Shown piece by piece: positions 14,215 to 23,617 of a stretch of DNA of 52,999 nt. The stretch lies in the IMG/VR virus record IMGVR_UViG_3300025127_000052, positions 1 to 52,999 of that record; one strand, 5' to 3'. The DNA comes from a virus. The notes below the pieces were generated by a model that searched no databases, had not been told where the DNA came from, and saw only the letters and a program-made list of their open reading frames with translations. Positions within the stretch are counted from its first letter, which is position 1. The number at the start of each line of letters is the position of its first letter. The position numbers and the translations under genes were made by a program.

Positions 14215-15726
14215 TCACGATGAGAAGATTATATCACCAACGGTATTAAGTGTTAATGGTCCAGTGTCGGCAGGACCAATCATTTTACGCTGGATGTTTT
14301 CAAGGGCTGTTCGATAAGGATCGCTGCTGTTAGCTATCCTTAACATATTATACAAATTTAATGCTTGCTGGATAGAAGATCTCCTCTTTGATGTTGATAT
14401 TTTATTTTGGCGCTCTGCGTTCCTTAAAATATAAAAAGTTTTTAGTTTCCACGTCTCAGAATATAGACTCTCAAATTCTTCCTTAGTTATCTGTTCCCGA
14501 AACTGGCTACCAGTTTGAGGACCACATGCTGAGTTCACAGGTACCATTTTTTGAAATGTAGCACGAGGTCGAATAAAAACATAATAGTTGTAGAAATCTA
14601 AAAGATACTGTTGAAAATTATCAATGTCGGTGTAAAAAGTCTCTGTAAAATCGATATTGTACATAGACTCAAAAACTTCGGTTGGGACACCTGGGTTGAA
14701 AAGAGGGGAAAAGGTATCATCGACGGGTTTCTTGTAACGACGGTACCCAGGCTCTGTGCGAGTTTCCCCGTCCCCATCTTTGTAGTTAAAAAATGCCACA
14801 TGCCTCCGAACGCCTTCGAGCCCTGGTATCTGTGATAACCCTGACGCTCTGGGAGGTAGGACAAGTCCTCCAACAAAAGGCTCGCAAGCGAATTCTATAT
14901 CCCTATCCGTATCAAAACTGTCAATAGGGACGCCAAGCATATATTCTATCATCGCTGGGTTGTTAAGATCTGCCACAAGTCGCCAAGGGATATTCTGATC
15001 TATGGAAAATCCATATTGAGACGCTATAGATGCAACCAAGCTAAAGTTAGCGTCTATAAATTGATAACCTTTAGTATAGTCATCATCGTAGGGTGCCTCA
15101 GAAATTTCGATAACTAACCCCGAAGCATAGATAGGCACTCTTCTAGCCTCAACAAGTCCACTTAGGGTTATTGGTCCAAAAGAAGATATTTCATTTTGAA
15201 TAAAATCATTTAACCTATCAATAAATGACCCCACGTTACGAACTTTAGAATCATTATTTTGAGTGTTCATAAAATCATCTACGAAGCGTGGGTAAACTTC
15301 ATCTCTCATATACTGGTCATAAAGATCAGACACTGGTTCCCACCCCTTGACCACGAATGGTTTTGCCCATGGACTATCTCGAAATATAATATTTTCATTC
15401 GCCAAAGATCTCAGTTTTGTAGCAAGATCATACCAAGCGTCTGCCACAAAGTCAAGAGCAAAATGACTTGTATCATCAGTACTAGGGAAGCGAAGTGTCT
15501 TGAGTCGATCTACCTTAGGCAAGACTGCATTACCCCTCTGATTAATAGTTCCATATAACCTGTCTGTGGTCCATGTTTTAACCGAGTTGTCGATAATCCA
15601 TGAAGGAAATATATCTTTATCATACCTTTGTCTTTCGGTGAAAACCCTCCTAGAATCTGACTGATTAGAAGCATAGGTGTAATCTAGTGGGGAAGTTTGA
15701 GGATTTGGGCGGTTTTGACGAGCCAT
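14215..15726 (-). CDS. virion structural protein, baseplate region
   Basis: 503 residues from ATG 15726 (MARQNRPNPQTSPLD), placed one base after the upstream stop; an in-frame start at 15771 would overlap the previous gene by 44 bp. The central segments resemble a conserved marine-phage structural protein found beside baseplate genes: FVADAWYDL, the IYASGLVIEISEAPYDDDY segment, and GFSIDQNIPWRLVADLNNPA. No catalytic motif is seen. Position next to the hub-like and LysM proteins supports a baseplate or tail role. The exact T4 counterpart is unclear. Confidence 0.6.
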   Translation of the reverse strand: MARQNRPNPQTSPLDYTYASNQSDSRRVFTERQRYDKDIFPSWIIDNSVKTWTTDRLYGTINQRGNAVLPKVDRLKTLRFPSTDDTSHFALDFVADAWYDLATKLRSLANENIIFRDSPWAKPFVVKGWEPVSDLYDQYMRDEVYPRFVDDFMNTQNNDSKVRNVGSFIDRLNDFIQNEISSFGPITLSGLVEARRVPIYASGLVIEISEAPYDDDYTKGYQFIDANFSLVASIASQYGFSIDQNIPWRLVADLNNPAMIEYMLGVPIDSFDTDRDIEFACEPFVGGLVLPPRASGLSQIPGLEGVRRHVAFFNYKDGDGETRTEPGYRRYKKPVDDTFSPLFNPGVPTEVFESMYNIDFTETFYTDIDNFQQYLLDFYNYYVFIRPRATFQKMVPVNSACGPQTGSQFREQITKEEFESLYSETWKLKTFYILRNAERQNKISTSKRRSSIQQALNLYNMLRIANSSDPYRTALENIQRKMIGPADTGPLTLNTVGDIIFSS

Positions 15727-15727
15727 T

Positions 15728-18700
15728 TTATGCGGGTCCCCTTGTCTTGTCGGGAGTGACTCGTAACTCAAAAACGCATTCTAAGTCAGTTTCATAACCC
15801 CTGTTACTAATACTATGACTAGAACGAATCACTCGGTAATAGCCACCAATACCTAGTACTGGTCCGGCAAAACTTCCCAATGAAGGTCGGCTATCTACAA
15901 AGATAAGATCGCCATTCTTATGGAGAGTATTCCCATACATCTTAATAGAGACGTTTTGAGGCAAGAAAAGAGCTTGGATCTTATCATCCAAAGTGTTCGA
16001 CTCAATCAACATTTCTTGGAAGTATTGCGCCTCTTGGCGAGAGAAATTAAAAGTCTTTGCCAAACCTCTGTCTGACCCTATCACATAATGATAGATTCCC
16101 TCTTTTTCGTCTATGTTGCGATCTCCTGTTCGAGAACCCAAGCTCAACTTAGTTTCATAAATCGGATAAATATGTTGATATTTTCCCGCCCTCATAAGCG
16201 GGTTATCTTGCCCTGAGCGAATGTCTGCTAGATCGCTTGCCTCTAACGTAAAAGGAGCCCTCTTGAGTGCTTCAGTCTGACGGGTGCTTAACAGTGAGAA
16301 ATCAAAAGCTACCTTAGACATAATAGTGTCATCTTGGTTTATCATCGTAGCAACTGTTTTCAACATGCCATTTAGAAAGTATCGAAATGGAAAAAACTTT
16401 CGTCGGCGAGAAACGACGGTGTTATAGAAAAACTGCCCAAATGTATCTAGCGTGATAGGAATGTCATACAAAGAATGGTCAACCCCAAACCTCTCTACAT
16501 TCCCAAGAATCAGCGAGATGTCTTCTCGACATCCTGAAAGATGCATCGCACGTCGCAAAACGTCACCAAGGCGCATAAAATAAACCACAGTGTCGTTTGG
16601 GTTTGCATCAACTTGTTGTACTGGGCCTTGTGCCCCAGAAGCTGTAAGCTCTATGTTATTCCATAGTTTTTCAAAATCAGCGGCTGGGTTCACATACGAT
16701 ATAGTGGGGGGTTTCCCGGTCGAGGCAGGGGCGGAGATTCGCACCGCATAGAGCATATCTTCCTGCTTTAAAAGATCCTTTAAAAATCTGGCGTAGATGT
16801 CACGAAGCCTTATGTTGACTGCTCGGTCATAAAGAAGAGTAATGAACTGACCGGACTGTCTTATTTTTTCAATCTCTGCTGAGTCTTCGTCGCTATTTAA
16901 AAACTGCTCTCTTTTGAGTTTCATAGACAAAAGATCTTGAGCCTTCTTTAGACCACCCAAAGACACCTCAATAGTATCTTCTTCGAAAGTATTCTTTCCC
17001 AGTGTCTTGCGCTTAGACTGAAGGTATGGACTGTCGATCTCCTTAAAGTCGCTAATTATGTAACTTGCTTGTTTTACGTTAACAGAAGAATTTTTATTTT
17101 GGGCGCCTTTCTTCTTGTCTACCATAGTTCCGTTTCGGTTCTCTATGCCCACAAGTGAGACGGCGGTTGGTGTGAACATATACTCATTCGTAGATGTCTC
17201 TAAATTAGCCGAACCAAATACGTCTGATCCGGCAGTGGCTAAGTAGTTGTCTGTGGATCCAATGTAGCGTAGGCTAAGAGTCGCAGGCCCCTCTTGAGTA
17301 AAGTCTACATTATAGTCTGCCAAGTTGAGAAAGATAGCCCTTTGCGTAGTTTCAACTCCCTCTATAAATGATCGATACTGTGATTCAGAGTCAAACAATT
17401 TCAGAAGCTCCGCCTTGTTGCCCTTGGGCTCGCTCCAACCAACAACCACCTTAAGTTGACGGAAAGCTTTCTTTTCACTGGCACCAACTGTCTTCTTGGT
17501 GAGAGTTTCAAAAGCCGTAACCCTCTGCTCGTCCGACTTGTTTTCATCACCCATGATAGCTGACAATTTTTTTATTTCACTAGTTATTTTTCTAATCTTT
17601 TCGCTTTTAGTCCTCTCAAAGAAAGAGGCGGCAGGTCTTTTCTGCTCAGCATCAGAAAGCTTCTCAGTAGTTTTAACTAAGTCTCCAGCTAAGTCAGTAG
17701 CTGCTCCAGTTGGGAACAAAAACTGGAGATAGTTTACGTTGGCTAGTTCTGCCAAAGTGCCAAAGAATAATTCTACCTGAGCATCGATAATGAAGTCGCC
17801 TTCGTGCTTATTGTTATAGTTCCAGGTGAAAGACTTAATACCTGCGTCGGATCCACGTTGATTTCGAGGAGCTAATATTTCGTTCATGCTGCCGCCAGAG
17901 CGTAATTCAGCAATATTTTTAGCGTATTTTTCAGTAGTATAATCACTAAAGTATATTTCTCTATCGTTCCCATCCTGGTCAACAATGTAAAATCTCATGA
18001 GAGGTTGAAGTAGTGCCAGTTGAGCGGGAGTTGCTCGGACAAAAGCTCCTAGTCCCTTTTCTGTGCCCCCACGCCCAGTGATCAAACTATTGAAAGATCC
18101 AGCGGGACAGGTTTCAAAAAGTTTGTGAATATTCTCATCAATTCTGTAATCTTTTTTTGCTTCCTCGGGATTTAAATTCTTAAGATGTTGTTTGATGTTG
18201 CTCATCTCCCTATACAAAAAAGACTGAATATTTTGAGAGTATCTCTCCATTATCCGTTTGCGGCGTATTTCCTCCAGTCTAGCTTCTTCAGCAGCCAGTT
18301 GTTCGTTGGCAAGGCGAACCTCTTCTGCCGCTTTGCGTTTAGCATCTTGTTGTGCTTGGAATCTGGCATTGGCTTGCGCTTTTTTTCTGAACTTTTGCTT
18401 GCGAAGATAATCTCTATAATCTTGCTCAGTAGATGGCCTAGTACCTTGGAAGTTTGCTCTTGGTTGGGTTGGGTTTTTCTTTAGCCACTCATTTCTAGCT
18501 CTCAAATACTTGATCTTTTCTCTCGTCTGAGCCGCTTTTTGTACACCTACCTGTGTCTCATAGTCTTCGATAGCTTTTTTTTCTGCTGCCTTTTTTGCGG
18601 CAGCCTGACTCTTTTCACGAGCCTCTTGGCTCATTTCATTCCAGGCCATTTCAGCATTCGCAGCGGCGACGAAGGGGTCTTTCTCCCCCGCAGCCGTCAG

Positions 18701-18748
18701 CCTATCTGCTTCTTTTCTTATGAATTCTAATTTACCAGCGTTACTCAA
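15728..18748 (-). CDS. large baseplate/tail hub-like structural protein with coiled-coil N-terminus
   Basis: 1006 residues from TTG 18748 with AGGAG seven bases upstream. Residues 1-190 are Ala/Lys/Glu/Arg-rich and strongly helical (KKAAEKKAIEDYE, DAKRKAAEEVRLANEQLAAE), probably a long coiled coil. The middle is mixed. The C-terminus GDLIFVDSRPSLGSFAGP through GIGGYYRVIRSSHSISNRGY and ETDLECVFELR resembles the end of baseplate hub or late-control D proteins, where a beta domain carries a G-YxV-SHSI motif. It lies directly after the LysM protein. It is likely a multi-domain hub or spike-associated component. The fusion with a long coiled coil is unusual. Confidence 0.5.
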   Translation of the reverse strand: MSNAGKLEFIRKEADRLTAAGEKDPFVAAANAEMAWNEMSQEAREKSQAAAKKAAEKKAIEDYETQVGVQKAAQTREKIKYLRARNEWLKKNPTQPRANFQGTRPSTEQDYRDYLRKQKFRKKAQANARFQAQQDAKRKAAEEVRLANEQLAAEEARLEEIRRKRIMERYSQNIQSFLYREMSNIKQHLKNLNPEEAKKDYRIDENIHKLFETCPAGSFNSLITGRGGTEKGLGAFVRATPAQLALLQPLMRFYIVDQDGNDREIYFSDYTTEKYAKNIAELRSGGSMNEILAPRNQRGSDAGIKSFTWNYNNKHEGDFIIDAQVELFFGTLAELANVNYLQFLFPTGAATDLAGDLVKTTEKLSDAEQKRPAASFFERTKSEKIRKITSEIKKLSAIMGDENKSDEQRVTAFETLTKKTVGASEKKAFRQLKVVVGWSEPKGNKAELLKLFDSESQYRSFIEGVETTQRAIFLNLADYNVDFTQEGPATLSLRYIGSTDNYLATAGSDVFGSANLETSTNEYMFTPTAVSLVGIENRNGTMVDKKKGAQNKNSSVNVKQASYIISDFKEIDSPYLQSKRKTLGKNTFEEDTIEVSLGGLKKAQDLLSMKLKREQFLNSDEDSAEIEKIRQSGQFITLLYDRAVNIRLRDIYARFLKDLLKQEDMLYAVRISAPASTGKPPTISYVNPAADFEKLWNNIELTASGAQGPVQQVDANPNDTVVYFMRLGDVLRRAMHLSGCREDISLILGNVERFGVDHSLYDIPITLDTFGQFFYNTVVSRRRKFFPFRYFLNGMLKTVATMINQDDTIMSKVAFDFSLLSTRQTEALKRAPFTLEASDLADIRSGQDNPLMRAGKYQHIYPIYETKLSLGSRTGDRNIDEKEGIYHYVIGSDRGLAKTFNFSRQEAQYFQEMLIESNTLDDKIQALFLPQNVSIKMYGNTLHKNGDLIFVDSRPSLGSFAGPVLGIGGYYRVIRSSHSISNRGYETDLECVFELRVTPDKTRGPA

Positions 18749-18759
18749 CGGTGCTCTCC

Positions 18760-19101
18760 TTACTTAAGGTATCCTAGTACGTCCTCTAAAGGTAGCGGAA
18801 TAAGAAATACCTCACCTAATAAAAATTCCGAGGCAGATGCCTTTTGGTTATACCAGGCGATGACCCACCAATAAGTAGGGGAACCGTAATATTCATTAGC
18901 AAGATTGTAAAGCTTGTCTGTCGCTTTCCATGTACGAGTAACATTTGTGAACCTCTGAAAAACTTCTGGCGAAGGATAAGCGAAACGAGGAGAGTCATAT
19001 TGAAATGTCTCTTTTATATCTCGCTCCTTGAAGAACACATTCTTGTAGTTCTTATCGTTGTTTAAGAAGATTCGTCGATTGCTGTATCTAGAGTATGGCA
19101 T
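18760..19101 (-). CDS. LysM-like baseplate protein (gp53-like)
   Basis: 113 residues. The C-terminal half WKATDKLYNLANEYYGSPTY, then WWVIAWYNQ and LLGEVFLIPLPLEDVL, fits a LysM fold (start near TDKLYNLA, tyrosine/tryptophan core, G-x-x-IPLP end) as in T4 gp53 and P2 gpX-type baseplate proteins. The N-terminal half is basic and aromatic (RYSNRRIFLNNDKNYKNVFF). AGGAG precedes ATG 19101. Position between tape-measure-side and hub genes fits a baseplate wedge or tail-tip role. Confidence 0.7.
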   Translation of the reverse strand: MPYSRYSNRRIFLNNDKNYKNVFFKERDIKETFQYDSPRFAYPSPEVFQRFTNVTRTWKATDKLYNLANEYYGSPTYWWVIAWYNQKASASEFLLGEVFLIPLPLEDVLGYLK

Positions 19102-19113
19102 AATTATAATCTC

Positions 19114-20007
19114 CTAGGAAGGATCAGGCAGATCAAGCTGCAGCGACGGAACCCCACCCAGCCCAGCGACGGCTGAGCCACGGCTACTGTTGATTGTTTG
19201 TTGAGGTAGTGTAAGTTCGGGAATAAATCTTCCAGTTTCAGGGTCTACCTGTGGCGGTTGAGATGCTGGGGTCGTGTCAGCGCTAGGATTGGGGCTTGAC
19301 GGTTGAATATCATCCGTGGAGTCGTATTTTGGCTGTTGTCCCGGCACCAGATAGGGATAATTGCTATCGTTCATCTTAGGATCTCTAAAGCTAAATATTT
19401 TACTGTCCTTAGATGCCCTCTGGAATCCGAGCGAGTGTTCATGTAAAATATTAAACTCGCAGTTAAGCCTAAATGTTTTTGGCAAATATTCCATCGATGG
19501 CAGATTAGACTCAGCAAAAAGAGCGTCAGGGTTGGGTCTGCCATAAAACATACCTGCTTCAAGGTCTGGATCAAAGGTAAAGCCGTTGACCCAACCCAAA
19601 AGACCCATACCGTTCACAGGGTTGCGGATTAGGTTACCAAAACTCATTCGCAAAAGTGGTGCTTGGTTGATGGCAGTTGCGCCGCCGACACTCTCAGCCT
19701 CATACAAAGGGTACAAGAAACTGAATAGAAGGTTTGCTTTTTGTAAATTCCCAGCAGCATCAGCTTCTGACGCAGCAGGCACCTTCCAAGCTAAAGACAA
19801 AGCACGGCGGGTGCCAATAAATGTTGCTATGGGATCCATACGACCATATACATCTTCGGCGTTCCATTCAGAAGTATACATATCACTGAAGCCGTCCAGA
19901 TAAGCAGAAAATGTCACATCACGACCTGTTGGAACATGGATTATCCTTAGAGTTGCATGATTCTCTAAACCGCCGTGTGGGCTATATATAGGTTTTTTCT
20001 TAGACAT
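19114..20007 (-). CDS. tail/baseplate structural protein downstream of the tape measure
   Basis: 297 residues. The core 20-210 contains SAYLDGFSDMYTSEWNAEDV, YGRMDPIATFIGTRRALSLA, PLLRMSFGNLIRNP and LLGWVNGFTFDPDLEAGMF. This arrangement is typical of a conserved phage protein found next to the tape measure gene. The last 90 residues are Pro/Ser/Thr/Gln-rich and probably disordered. It may form the tail-tube tip or baseplate hub adaptor, but no characterised homologue is recalled. GAGG precedes the ATG, and the gap to the tape measure gene is 11 bp. Confidence 0.55.
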   Translation of the reverse strand: MSKKKPIYSPHGGLENHATLRIIHVPTGRDVTFSAYLDGFSDMYTSEWNAEDVYGRMDPIATFIGTRRALSLAWKVPAASEADAAGNLQKANLLFSFLYPLYEAESVGGATAINQAPLLRMSFGNLIRNPVNGMGLLGWVNGFTFDPDLEAGMFYGRPNPDALFAESNLPSMEYLPKTFRLNCEFNILHEHSLGFQRASKDSKIFSFRDPKMNDSNYPYLVPGQQPKYDSTDDIQPSSPNPSADTTPASQPPQVDPETGRFIPELTLPQQTINSSRGSAVAGLGGVPSLQLDLPDPS

Positions 20008-20018
20008 TTATATTTCCT

Positions 20019-22136
20019 CTATCTCGCCGCCGTTGGATCACCAACCATGTTAAGGGTTTTAACAGTTTGCTTTGCCCATGTGTTGCCATCTACGTTAAGG
20101 GTTACTGGAACTACGATTTCTTGTTGTGTGCGTGTTTGTGGATTTTTCAGGTCCTTCACAACTCGCTGAAAGTCTTTCATAGCTTTATTGGCATCAGAAA
20201 TCTGTTCTTTTTCTTTTGGCTTTGCTTTGCCCATTAGACTCTTCACGCCCTCCCCACCTAGTATACTTCCAAGCCCGCCTAAAACTGCGGCGCCGACAGC
20301 CATTCCAAGAGGACCACCAATCACGCCCAACTTGGCTCCAAGAGCAGCACCAGCAGCACCGCCAGCTAGAGCACCGCCGCCAACTCCGGCAGCACGTCCA
20401 ACCGAACCGGATTCCATATATTCCATACCGCCTGAGATGAGACCACCAAAGGCTGCGCCGCCGACACCACGAGCGATGCCAGCACCAGTTAATCTTGCGG
20501 CGCCAGAACCTGACTTAAGAGCGTTTTTGGCAGCGGCACCGTAAAGTTGTTTTCCTGTTCTTTTGCTGACGACCTTTGCCATGCCTCCTTTACGGAACAT
20601 TGCCCCGCCAGCGCCAGCGGCTCCGGCAGCGCCCATGCCTCGACCTCGAAGGAGTCCGGCAGCACCACGAGCCAAAGCAATAGCCCCTAGTAGGCCCAGT
20701 GCCTGGGGAGCGTAGTCAGCCATGATGCCCACAAGCCTCATGATTCCGCTAGCCATAACAGAAAATACTTCAGCCAAAGGTAGCATGAGAGCTTCCATAG
20801 CTCCGGCTACTCGTTCCTGAACAGTGATAAAGTCATCCATTCTCTTCTCAGGGGTTCGCTGTTGTTGGAACCTGCTGATGTCCATACGGTCTCCCAAGAG
20901 TCGGCGAGCAGATTCCACATCTGTTTGAAGAATCGAAGCAATCATCTGTTGTTGACGACGACCCATAGTATTTATATTTTTGCCCTGTAGAGCAAACTCT
21001 TGGCGTAGGAGTTCTATACGATCCTCCGAACTAGCCTTCATTAATTCAACTGAGTTGAGTTGAAGACCTAGCTGGGCGTTGAGGCGACCAGCTACATTTG
21101 CTGCGCCTTCAAAAGTATCAAAAAGCTCGCTCATGTCAAAAGCCTGCTTTACGCTTAGGCCTAATTCACGAGCCTGGACAGCCAGTTTCTCAAAGACTTT
21201 TAAACCAGATTGTCCAAAACGAGACAATTCGGGTCCAAGAGAATTAAGGTCTTGTATTACAGAGTCGATAGGACGACCTACACGATCGGACAACCGTTCA
21301 ATATCACTAGCCGCTTCCAGGGCAGCGTTACCAGTCATGCCGAAAGCAAAGTTCAAACGATCAAACATTTCAGAGGTAGCCGCCGAATCGGCACCCAATC
21401 TCATAAAACGAGCACTAACTCCAGCAATAGCATTTTGCTGGGTGTCCGATAGCGCATTGAAGCGTGCCATTCCAGTGCTCAGATTTCCGAGGATCTGACC
21501 AGTCTCTTTCATTGTGAGACCTAGGTCTTTATTGGCCCTTTGTACAGCTAAGAGATTATCTTTAAAAGCTGTGCCAGCACCAGTTGTTCGTGCTAATTCA
21601 ACCTGTGTTTCCTTTTGCATGAACATGAAGTCAATCATAGCATTCGCCAGACCCTTCAGGCTGAACATCTGCGATATGTTAGACTTAGTTAACGAATCAA
21701 CAGCACCACCCATACCCTGGAGAATCTTCTTGCGCCTCTCTAGGACTTTGTTAGCTTCCTCTACGGACTTCTTTTCATCTTCTAATGACTTTTGTCGCTT
21801 TTCAAGTTCTTTTTGATTTTCCCTCAAAGCCTTATTTTGAGCTTCAATATCATCTGAGTATTTAAGAATTGCTTTGTCGGTATCCGATAGCAGTTCCTGA
21901 AGCTCTTCATATTCTTTCTTTAGGTCACTAACATCTTCAATGCCAGTCTTCTGGGCAATTTCTAATTTCTTTTGCGCAGCAAGAACAGCTTTAAGGTACT
22001 CTGCCTCATCACCCATCAGCTTAATATATTCTTGCTTGAGTTTGCTTTGCTCTTGGACCAGCTTAGATTGTTCTTTAATAGACTCGTTTAAGTTGTCTAT
22101 TTGTTCCTGCTGTTCCTTAAAATTATCATTAGCCAT
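20019..22136 (-). CDS. tail tape measure protein
   Basis: 705 residues. The first 160 residues are a heptad-rich coiled coil (EQIDNLNESIKEQSKLVQEQ). A helical centre follows, with the typical MQKETQVELARTTGAG segment. Around 480-640 there are hydrophobic and glycine-zipper segments (GALAGGAAGAALGAKLGVIG) that could insert into the host membrane during DNA ejection. The C-terminus is short and polar (VVPVTLNVDGNTWAKQTVKT). Length, composition and place between the tube/baseplate genes define it. At about 1.5 angstrom per residue the tail would be about 100 nm long (inference). Confidence 0.85.
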   Translation of the reverse strand: MANDNFKEQQEQIDNLNESIKEQSKLVQEQSKLKQEYIKLMGDEAEYLKAVLAAQKKLEIAQKTGIEDVSDLKKEYEELQELLSDTDKAILKYSDDIEAQNKALRENQKELEKRQKSLEDEKKSVEEANKVLERRKKILQGMGGAVDSLTKSNISQMFSLKGLANAMIDFMFMQKETQVELARTTGAGTAFKDNLLAVQRANKDLGLTMKETGQILGNLSTGMARFNALSDTQQNAIAGVSARFMRLGADSAATSEMFDRLNFAFGMTGNAALEAASDIERLSDRVGRPIDSVIQDLNSLGPELSRFGQSGLKVFEKLAVQARELGLSVKQAFDMSELFDTFEGAANVAGRLNAQLGLQLNSVELMKASSEDRIELLRQEFALQGKNINTMGRRQQQMIASILQTDVESARRLLGDRMDISRFQQQRTPEKRMDDFITVQERVAGAMEALMLPLAEVFSVMASGIMRLVGIMADYAPQALGLLGAIALARGAAGLLRGRGMGAAGAAGAGGAMFRKGGMAKVVSKRTGKQLYGAAAKNALKSGSGAARLTGAGIARGVGGAAFGGLISGGMEYMESGSVGRAAGVGGGALAGGAAGAALGAKLGVIGGPLGMAVGAAVLGGLGSILGGEGVKSLMGKAKPKEKEQISDANKAMKDFQRVVKDLKNPQTRTQQEIVVPVTLNVDGNTWAKQTVKTLNMVGDPTAAR

Positions 22137-22148
22137 CTAAGATAATCC

Positions 22149-22481
22149 TTAGTTGCGGATAGGCCAGTTAATGCCCGCCTCTCTTTCAAATCTTCTGATC
22201 GCAACGTCAAGCTTGGCTTTCTGCTTATATGTCATAGGGTCATCAAGACCATACTTCTTAATGTAGTTCATGTATCTTTTTTCGTTCACCATAGCGTCGG
22301 TGAATCGTTCCACTTCGATACGATTACCCTTAACTCGGACTGGGATTCGGCGTCCCTTGAACATCTTGCTCAAGAGGTATTGAATCCATGCGGCAAAAAC
22401 GTTTAAAATATTCTCGTTAAGGGTCTGCTGTTCTTTTATAGCACTTAAATCTAGAACTTCATTTTCAAAATCGATATTCAT
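22149..22481 (-). CDS. small conserved tail-region protein
   Basis: 110 residues starting MNIDFENEVLDLSAIKE, with GAGG nine bases before the ATG and the late motif 27 bp upstream. RRIPVRVKGNRIEVERFTDA and NEKRYMNYIKKYGLDDPMTY, ending FEREAGINWPIRN, resemble a small conserved marine-phage protein next to tape measure genes. It is helical and charged. A tail-assembly role is suggested only by position. Confidence 0.65.
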   Translation of the reverse strand: MNIDFENEVLDLSAIKEQQTLNENILNVFAAWIQYLLSKMFKGRRIPVRVKGNRIEVERFTDAMVNEKRYMNYIKKYGLDDPMTYKQKAKLDVAIRRFEREAGINWPIRN

Positions 22482-22508
22482 ATAAACATACCTCGTATAC
22501 GTCTGCCT

Positions 22509-22518
22509 AATAAATAGT
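22509..22518 (-). promoter_or_regulatory. late-gene motif ACTATTTATT (site 1)
   Basis: Exact ACTATTTATT on the minus strand in the gap before the gene starting at 22481. One of five near-identical sites placed only in gaps ahead of structural genes. It has no recognisable -35, as expected for phage late promoters with a dedicated sigma factor. Confidence 0.5.
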
Positions 22519-22533
22519 TGTTAAATACAAATA

Positions 22534-22743
22534 TCACGGTTTATAAGTTTTACCCCTGCCGCCAGAACTGACGGCGTTGTTGGCTTGATCGGTTTCATCT
22601 TTTTTCTGTTCTACGAGACGGCGCAAAAACCACACTCGAACACTGACTGGTAAGTTATAGCTTTCAAAGAAGCTCCAACCGCCATGATACTTTAAATTGA
22701 AAATTTGTTCGTAAACGTTTTCAATATACTCATCATTTAGGCC
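22534..22743 (-). CDS. frameshift extension of the gp26-like baseplate protein
   Basis: The frame encodes 69 residues beginning GLNDEYIENVYEQIFNLKYH, then GGWSFFESYNLPVSVRVWFL, and ending GRGKTYKP. The conserved-looking GGWSFxEaYNLPvsvR-WF core shows that it is a real coding segment, yet there is no ATG, GTG or TTG start at a plausible position. It joins the end of the upstream gene at the run of seven T (22744-22750) by a +1 (equivalently -2) shift: P-site UUU can re-pair on UUU, after which GGC is read. The result would be a 356-residue fusion with DFFGLNDEY in place of DFFWPK. A homopolymer sequencing error is the main alternative. Frameshifted tail chaperones commonly lie just upstream of tape measure genes, as here. 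Confidence 0.6.
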   Translation of the reverse strand, partial: GLNDEYIENVYEQIFNLKYHGGWSFFESYNLPVSVRVWFLRRLVEQKKDETDQANNAVSSGGRGKTYKP

Positions 22744-23596
22744 AAAAAAAGTCCACGCCGAGCGGGACCTCCATCTCCGTCTCGTGACCACAGTTCTGAC
22801 AATCGAAGTCCTGGGTAAGGTTAATATTAGGAATAACCTTTGTGTAGATTTGTCGAAGATGACGAGCATCACGAGCCGGCATTGCTTGAATAAAGGATTC
22901 TATCGCAAAAGGATTTGGATCGTTATTTACGCTCACAATGTAGCTTCTAAATGCGTCAGTCGTGATGGAAGATTCCATCTTACGTTTCTGTTTTCTTTCT
23001 GCTTCCTTGTAAGCTGCCACTTCATCATGTCCATTTAACAAGCGACACTCAACAATAACGTTTGTCATGGGTAATGTAATCTGAACATTGCCAGTTTCGG
23101 TAAAACTTACTTGATAATCGGCAGCCTCTTGCTGGTAATCGTTAACAGGAGGATCACTGATATCAAAAGAGTAATCCTGAGTGTTCCCACAAGAGGGGCA
23201 CGTTACACTTGTTTCATATTCTGGACCATAGCCGGTGCGGCGAGCAGCTACAAGAAGAGCGTTCTTATCGCCAATTAAAAGATCATTAACCTTAATTGTT
23301 TGATCAACTAGAATATTCTGTAGCATTCTGTCAAGAGCAACTCCCTGTTTCAAAAGAGAACGGGATGTAAGAATGTCTTCTTCTTTTGCCGTCATGTAGC
23401 GAATTTCTACATTTGGTTGATTATGAAGAGGGTGAGCAGCGTTATAAAATCTGCCACCACTAGGCAAGTCAACAAACTCTGTAGGCACTGACCAACTAAA
23501 TGATCCGCCCTGAGTGGCAGCCGCTGCGGGTGCGGCTACGGAGTCATCCTGATCTGCGGGATTAGGTAGACCTAATCGATCTTCATTTCTGCTCAT
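22733..23596 (-). CDS. T4 gp26-like baseplate hub / tail assembly protein with zinc motifs
   Basis: 287 residues. PTEFVDLPSGGRFYNAAHPL, EIRYMTAKEEDILTSRSLLK and the LLIGDKNALLVAARRTGYG segment are the conserved blocks of this T4-like family. Two CxxC knuckles, CPSCG and CQNCG, flank the middle domain and probably bind zinc. The protein ends GVDFFWPK at a run of seven T, where a shift leads into the downstream frame. A sigma70-like promoter lies immediately upstream. It should act in baseplate or tail assembly, and its position suggests tail-chaperone duty as well. Confidence 0.75.
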   Translation of the reverse strand: MSRNEDRLGLPNPADQDDSVAAPAAAATQGGSFSWSVPTEFVDLPSGGRFYNAAHPLHNQPNVEIRYMTAKEEDILTSRSLLKQGVALDRMLQNILVDQTIKVNDLLIGDKNALLVAARRTGYGPEYETSVTCPSCGNTQDYSFDISDPPVNDYQQEAADYQVSFTETGNVQITLPMTNVIVECRLLNGHDEVAAYKEAERKQKRKMESSITTDAFRSYIVSVNNDPNPFAIESFIQAMPARDARHLRQIYTKVIPNINLTQDFDCQNCGHETEMEVPLGVDFFWPK

Positions 23597-23617
23597 ATTT
23601 TAAAACCTTTCTTTTAC

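Noticed and set aside
20188-20544. Plus-strand Pro/Ala-rich frame opposite the tape measure
   Set aside because: Proline/alanine-rich translation is the expected complement of the Gly/Ala-rich tape measure segment.
22534-22872. Stand-alone 112-residue gene overlapping the gp26-like gene
   Set aside because: The first 40 residues are arginine-rich shadow translation of the gp26-like gene and no start codon lies near the conserved part. A frameshift product fits better.
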